Assembly (NCBI RefSeq): GCF_001591365.1
Contig: NZ_BCUT01000001.1
Coordinates: 2,356,001 to 2,420,000 of the forward strand
DNA length: 64,000 bases
Direction: 5' to 3'
Origin: Variovorax paradoxus NBRC 15149
GTDB lineage: Bacteria > Pseudomonadota > Gammaproteobacteria > Burkholderiales > Burkholderiaceae_C
Position numbers and translations under genes: made by a program. Each line of letters starts with the position of its first letter. Positions within the stretch are counted from its first letter, which is position 1. Positions 62,643 to 64,000 of the stretch are shown here, piece by piece. The notes below the pieces were generated by a model. It was not told the origin of the DNA and made no database searches. It saw nothing but the letters and a program-made list of their open reading frames with translations.

Positions 62643-63158
62643 TTAACGACTTGGTAGTAACTCGATGCCGCTCTTGCGGATCGCGATGCGCACGTTTTGC
62701 TCGCTCGGAGAAAACTGCCACACCTTGTAGAGATTGGTTTGCTTCGGCTCCTTGAGCGGCAGCACGATGCGCCAGCGTGCGGCCTCGAGCTTGCGGTAGC
62801 CGGCGATGATGCCGATGGCACGCGAGTCGAGCCCTGCCTCGCGCTTGAACACACGCTCTTCACCGCTGCGCATGATGGCCTGGTCGGCGTTCACGAGTTC
62901 CGCTGCAAGCGTTTCGCGGTCGCGGTCCTGTAGTGCAAAGTAGTCTGCCGTCTCGAAGTTACCGGAAGATTTCAATTCGAAGACCTTGACGAGAATCGGT
63001 GCCGGCTGGCCGCGTCCGTCGGGGTTGACGCCATCGTCGATCTTGATCGTCACGGCATAGGGCGTGGGCAATGACTTCGCAGTCGATGCGCATCCACTGA
63101 GGCCACCCAGCAACGGTGCGGTTGCAAGTGCGCCTTGAAGCAGGGTTCGTCGATGCAT
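62643..63158 (-). CDS. tssJ: T6SS outer-membrane lipoprotein TssJ
   Basis: 171 residues. Lipoprotein signal HRRTLLQGALATAPLLGGLSGC with lipidation at Cys23. The mature beta-sandwich shows YAVTIKIDDGVNPDGRGQPAPILVKVFEL and FALQDRDRETLAAEL, typical of SciN/TssJ. It tethers TssM to the outer membrane. I use the ATG at 63158 with GGGAAG upstream; an ATG 47 codons earlier has no signal-peptide character. First gene of the minus-strand T6SS run and divergent from the tssQ-like gene. Confidence 0.94.
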   Translation of the reverse strand: MHRRTLLQGALATAPLLGGLSGCASTAKSLPTPYAVTIKIDDGVNPDGRGQPAPILVKVFELKSSGNFETADYFALQDRDRETLAAELVNADQAIMRSGEERVFKREAGLDSRAIGIIAGYRKLEAARWRIVLPLKEPKQTNLYKVWQFSPSEQNVRIAIRKSGIELLPSR

Positions 63159-63289
63159 TGAGATCTTCCCTAGTGGTTCGCGGCCTATATTATCGAAGTC
63201 GTGCGCACGAATCGCGTCGCATCGCGTGCCTGTCGCATGACAGCGGCACACTATCTCAAGCATTGCCTTTTGCAAGGTAGGAGAGAAGA
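63159..63289. promoter_or_regulatory. divergent T6SS promoter region
   Basis: 131 bp between tssJ and the plus-strand lipoprotein gene. It contains the palindrome CGTGCGCACG (about 63202-63211) and, on the minus strand, a TAATAT-like -10 near 63190. No sigma-54 element was found on either strand. Both T6SS half-operons are presumably controlled from here. Confidence 0.4.
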
Positions 63290-63694
63290 TTGAAGTCATG
63301 TCTGCCTGCTTTGGCGTTCACCTTGGTTCTGGTTGCTGGTTGCACGACCACGCCGCCGCCCGAGCCGCCGCAACCCGAACGCCTGAGCCAGCAAGTCGCG
63401 CGCAGCACGCTCGAGCGCGCGCAACAGGCCTATGACGAAGGCGACTACGCCAAGGCCATCACCACGCTCAAGAGCGGCGGCGTCTCGGTGTTCGACGCCG
63501 CAGAGCCGGCCACGCGGCTCGAGGCCATGAAGCTCGAGGCCTTCAGCTATTGCGTGGCCAACCAGGTGCCCGAATGCCGCGCGCAGTTCCGCAAGCTCAT
63601 CGATGCGTTCCCCAACTTCGACCTCACCGTTGCCGAACGCAAGCACCCGGTGTGGGGCCCCGCCTTCGAGGCCGCCAAGCGAATGAAGCGTTGA
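63290..63694 (+). CDS. T6SS-associated lipoprotein (TssQ-like)
   Basis: 134 residues. TTG start with GGAGAG six bases upstream. The signal ends in lipobox VAGC (Cys18). The mature part has a Pro-rich segment then helical repeats like a short TPR (LERAQQAYDEGDYAKAITTLKSG; CRAQFRKLIDAFPNFDL) and ends with ERKHPVWGPAFEAAKR. It matches the TssQ family of T6SS-associated lipoproteins found beside FHA genes in betaproteobacteria; precise role not established. Confidence 0.75.
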   Translation: MKSCLPALAFTLVLVAGCTTTPPPEPPQPERLSQQVARSTLERAQQAYDEGDYAKAITTLKSGGVSVFDAAEPATRLEAMKLEAFSYCVANQVPECRAQFRKLIDAFPNFDLTVAERKHPVWGPAFEAAKRMKR

Positions 63695-63737
63695 ACGCCG
63701 CAAGGGAGCCACGGCTCGACATCAACACGGAGATGCC

Positions 63738-64000
63738 ATGCGTTGGACGGTGATCGAACATGCCGGCAAGCCGGTGGCTGCAGGCCCTTCGGCCTTGCTC
63801 GCGGCGCCCGGCGGAACCATCGGGCGCAGCCCCGACAACCACCTGGTGCTGCCCGACGAGCAGCGCCAGATCTCGCGCCTGCAGGCCACGGTGCGTTTCG
63901 ACGACAGCGGCGCGGCGGTGCTGCGCAACATGAGCGCGGTGCTGCCCATCGGCGTCAACGAGCGCACGCTGCAGCACGAGCAGGAGGCGCCGATCGCCGA
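63738..64000 (+). CDS. FHA-domain T6SS protein (TagH/Fha), 3' end outside
   Basis: The first 87 residues are visible before the window ends. They form the start of an FHA domain: GGTIGRSPDNHLVLPDEQRQISRLQATV has the Gly-Arg and Ser/His-type phosphothreonine-binding pattern (here IGRSPDN...QISRLQA, with Arg in place of the usual His after IS). FHA proteins of T6SS clusters (TagH/Fha1) are phosphorylated by PpkA and promote assembly. An ATG five bases earlier is in another frame and ends at once. Confidence 0.88.
   Translation, partial: MRWTVIEHAGKPVAAGPSALLAAPGGTIGRSPDNHLVLPDEQRQISRLQATVRFDDSGAAVLRNMSAVLPIGVNERTLQHEQEAPIA

Overview
The window is a contiguous piece of a very GC-rich bacterial chromosome. 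Genes are densely packed, third codon positions are strongly G/C, and stop/start overlaps of the ATGA type are frequent. Gene content points to a betaproteobacterium of the Comamonadaceae, most like Variovorax or a close relative: an nlmA-glnK-amtB type operon, glcDEF, Bug-type solute-binding protein, split hpaG1/hpaG2, and an IcmF-type T6SS with PpkA and TagF. This is inference from protein families; no rRNA or tRNA is present to confirm it. I saw no CRISPR array, insertion sequence or prophage.

Layout. 1-5.3 kb: tail of an AmpG-like permease, then a ketosynthase, a ketosynthase-like chain length factor and a flavin-dependent halogenase-like oxidoreductase, probably the end of a polyene-type pathway. 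5.3-8.7 kb: OmpR-type two-component pair and an O-antigen-ligase-type membrane protein. 8.7-13.5 kb: housekeeping genes (ilvE with two small genes, rdgC, radA). 13.5-22.3 kb: an 'orphan' type VI secretion island of vgrG, a large unknown protein that may be an adaptor, an RHS toxin with PAAR-like front end, and a small candidate immunity gene. 22.5-33.9 kb: twelve same-strand genes, starting with hpaR and the homoprotocatechuate meta-cleavage genes (G1, G2, E, D, F, H, I) and running into a second catabolic module (NTF2-like lipoprotein, IlvD/Edd dehydratase, Bug protein, class II aldolase, PanE-like reductase). 33.9-42 kb: an unknown exported protein, a DMT exporter with divergent LysR, alr with a membrane protein, lplT, another DMT exporter, glutathione peroxidase and a small exported protein. 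42-48.3 kb: glcDEF preceded by a LysR gene, then an SMP-30-type lactonase. 48.5-51.5 kb: porin-glnK-amtB with a convincing sigma-54 promoter. 51.5-53.1 kb: a ComM-type AAA+ protein. 53.1-64 kb: a T6SS core (ppkA, tagF, tssM, tssL, tssK, tssJ on the minus strand; tssQ-like and an FHA gene diverging on the plus strand and running off the window).

How they fit. The T6SS core at the right end would assemble the injector that uses the vgrG/RHS tip at 13.5-22.3 kb. The hpa genes would convert 3,4-dihydroxyphenylacetate to pyruvate and succinate semialdehyde, with an HpaR-type repressor whose likely operator is an exact 12-bp palindrome just ahead of its start. The porin, PII protein and ammonium channel form a nitrogen-limitation unit.

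The most unusual items are non-coding or atypical. Four copies of a roughly 95-bp intergenic repeat are present. Two stem-loop modules at 47.06-47.30 kb carry the same loop in opposite orientation but unrelated stems. A perfect 12-bp-stem terminator closes an unexplained plus-strand interval near 12.05 kb. The RHS gene ends in a 119-residue toxin tip I do not recognise. The ComM-like protein lacks the Walker B aspartate.
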